Of a DNA stretch of 64,000 bases, positions 63,501-64,000 are shown in pieces (position 1 is the stretch's first letter; every line of letters begins with the position of its first letter). The notes beneath the pieces were generated by a model. The model was not told the origin of the DNA and made no database searches. It saw nothing but the letters and a program-made list of their open reading frames with translations. A program made the position numbers and the translations under genes. Source of the DNA: Chaetoderma sp. LZ-2023a (lineage: Eukaryota; Mollusca; Caudofoveata; Chaetodermatida; Chaetodermatidae); contig CM067370.1 of NCBI GenBank assembly GCA_034401795.1, positions 59,932,369-59,996,368 on the forward strand, given 5' to 3'.

Positions 63501-64000
63501 ACATGTCTTTATTCTCATTGCCACGGATACCTGGTAATGGCATATTTTTATTCTCATCCTCCCTGGTGCTTGGCAATGGCATGACTTTGTCATCCTTACT
63601 GGTGCCTGGTAATGTCATATCTTTATTCGCATCCTCATCGGTGCCTAATAATGGCATGTCTTCATTCTCATTCCCACTAGTACCTGGTAATGACGTATTT
63701 TTATTCTCATTCCCATTAGTACCCAGTAAGGGTATGTGTTCAATCGTATCCTCACTGGTGCCTGATAATGGCATATCTTCACTCATATCCTCACTAGTGC
63801 CTCGTAATGGTATGTTTTTATCCTCATTCCCATTGGTGCCTGATAATGGCATGTCGTCACTCGTATACTCACTGGTGCCTTGTAATGGCATGTCTTTATT
63901 CTTAGTCTCACTGTTGCCAAGTAATGGCATATCTTTAATTTTATTCTCACTGGTGCTTGGTAATAGCATGTCTTTATTCCTAACCTTACAGGTGCCTGGT
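57503..64000 (-). CDS. Giant exon of the C2H2 zinc-finger gene (partial, enters from the window edge)
   Basis: The frame is open from base 64,000 to the donor CCAAG|GTATGT at 57,503/57,502, about 2,165 codons. The repeat frame is still open at the window edge, so the exon continues beyond. From 64,000 to about 61,650 it encodes an acidic repeat domain: long units such as VPGTSEDVSEDKQ and, near 61,700-62,120, short units such as VAGTSEDKQ. A Ser/Thr/Asp/Glu-rich disordered region follows. Near 59,700-59,760 is a basic patch, GKKRGRKSKTKWSRMK, resembling an AT-hook and nuclear signal. C2H2 fingers lie at 59,108-58,945 (CMECSFTT...HVFIHC; CGHCNRPF...HHRRLH) and 57,985-57,825 (CTHCMFSD...HLTSLH; CSKCDSIF...HLTSYH). 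Probably a nuclear regulator; no orthologue recognised. Reading past the donor gives only hydrophobic intron translation. Confidence 0.85.
61650..64000. repeat. Coding minisatellite, ~33-48 bp units
   Basis: On the plus strand the unit reads TTATCTTCACTGGTGCCTGGTACTTG, with 33 bp units at 61,700-62,120 and 39-48 bp units elsewhere. Unit length is a multiple of 3, so copy-number change keeps the host frame. Its periodicity also makes the opposite strand open in several frames. Confidence 0.95.

Overview
The window is metazoan genomic DNA. It has AT-rich, repeat-dense intergenic and intronic sequence, long C2H2 zinc-finger exons with GT-AG splice signals, and several eukaryotic transposon classes: a Penelope-like element, a DIRS element, a Polinton/Maverick, a LINE fragment and MITEs. 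The dispersed repeats that begin GAGGCCCAAGGGCCTG and end GCCAGGTGAGCTAA resemble, from memory, families common in marine molluscs and other invertebrates. I therefore favour a marine invertebrate, possibly a lophotrochozoan, with low confidence on the phylum.

Layout. Bases 1-14,280 lie downstream of a gene and hold two families of short palindromic MITE-like elements, one of them expanded to a 1.65 kb inverted repeat at 11,758-13,403, plus two long copies of the GAGGCCC...GTGAGCTAA family at 6,199-8,126 and 8,763-11,439. The minus-strand exon at 14,281-16,948 encodes two pairs of C2H2 fingers around a Met-His-Gln repeat domain and ends in a stop codon. The minus-strand exon from 57,503 to beyond base 64,000 encodes at least 2,100 residues: a long acidic 11-16-residue repeat domain, a basic AT-hook-like patch and four C2H2 fingers. 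The donor at 57,503/57,502 and the acceptor at 16,949/16,948 are both phase 2, so the two exons probably belong to one giant gene split by an intron of about 40.5 kb.

The intron is a transposon nest. In order along the plus strand it holds: a decayed Penelope-like element (about 17,770-21,335) with a 1.8 kb insertion in its reverse transcriptase; a DIRS-type tyrosine-recombinase retrotransposon (21,337-29,022, minus strand) with split inverted terminal repeats and an internal complementary region; a copy of the GAGGCCC family (29,290-30,562 plus 49,125-49,607) cut in two by a Polinton at 30,563-49,124; and several families of degenerate tandem repeats (49,700-57,260).

The Polinton has matching terminal inverted repeats and a 5 bp target duplication (ACTTC). 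It carries a broken protein-primed DNA polymerase B, a truncated integrase, a decayed packaging-type ATPase and about a dozen small late-type genes, many intact as reading frames. I found no adenovirus-type protease. The late genes are packed like those of a DNA virus. All four divergent pairs share one TTTAA-core motif between their starts, and four same-strand junctions have the stop within 4 nt of the next ATG. Its right end, with 45 bp of host flank, has been tandemly duplicated (46,439-47,724 and 47,725-49,169).
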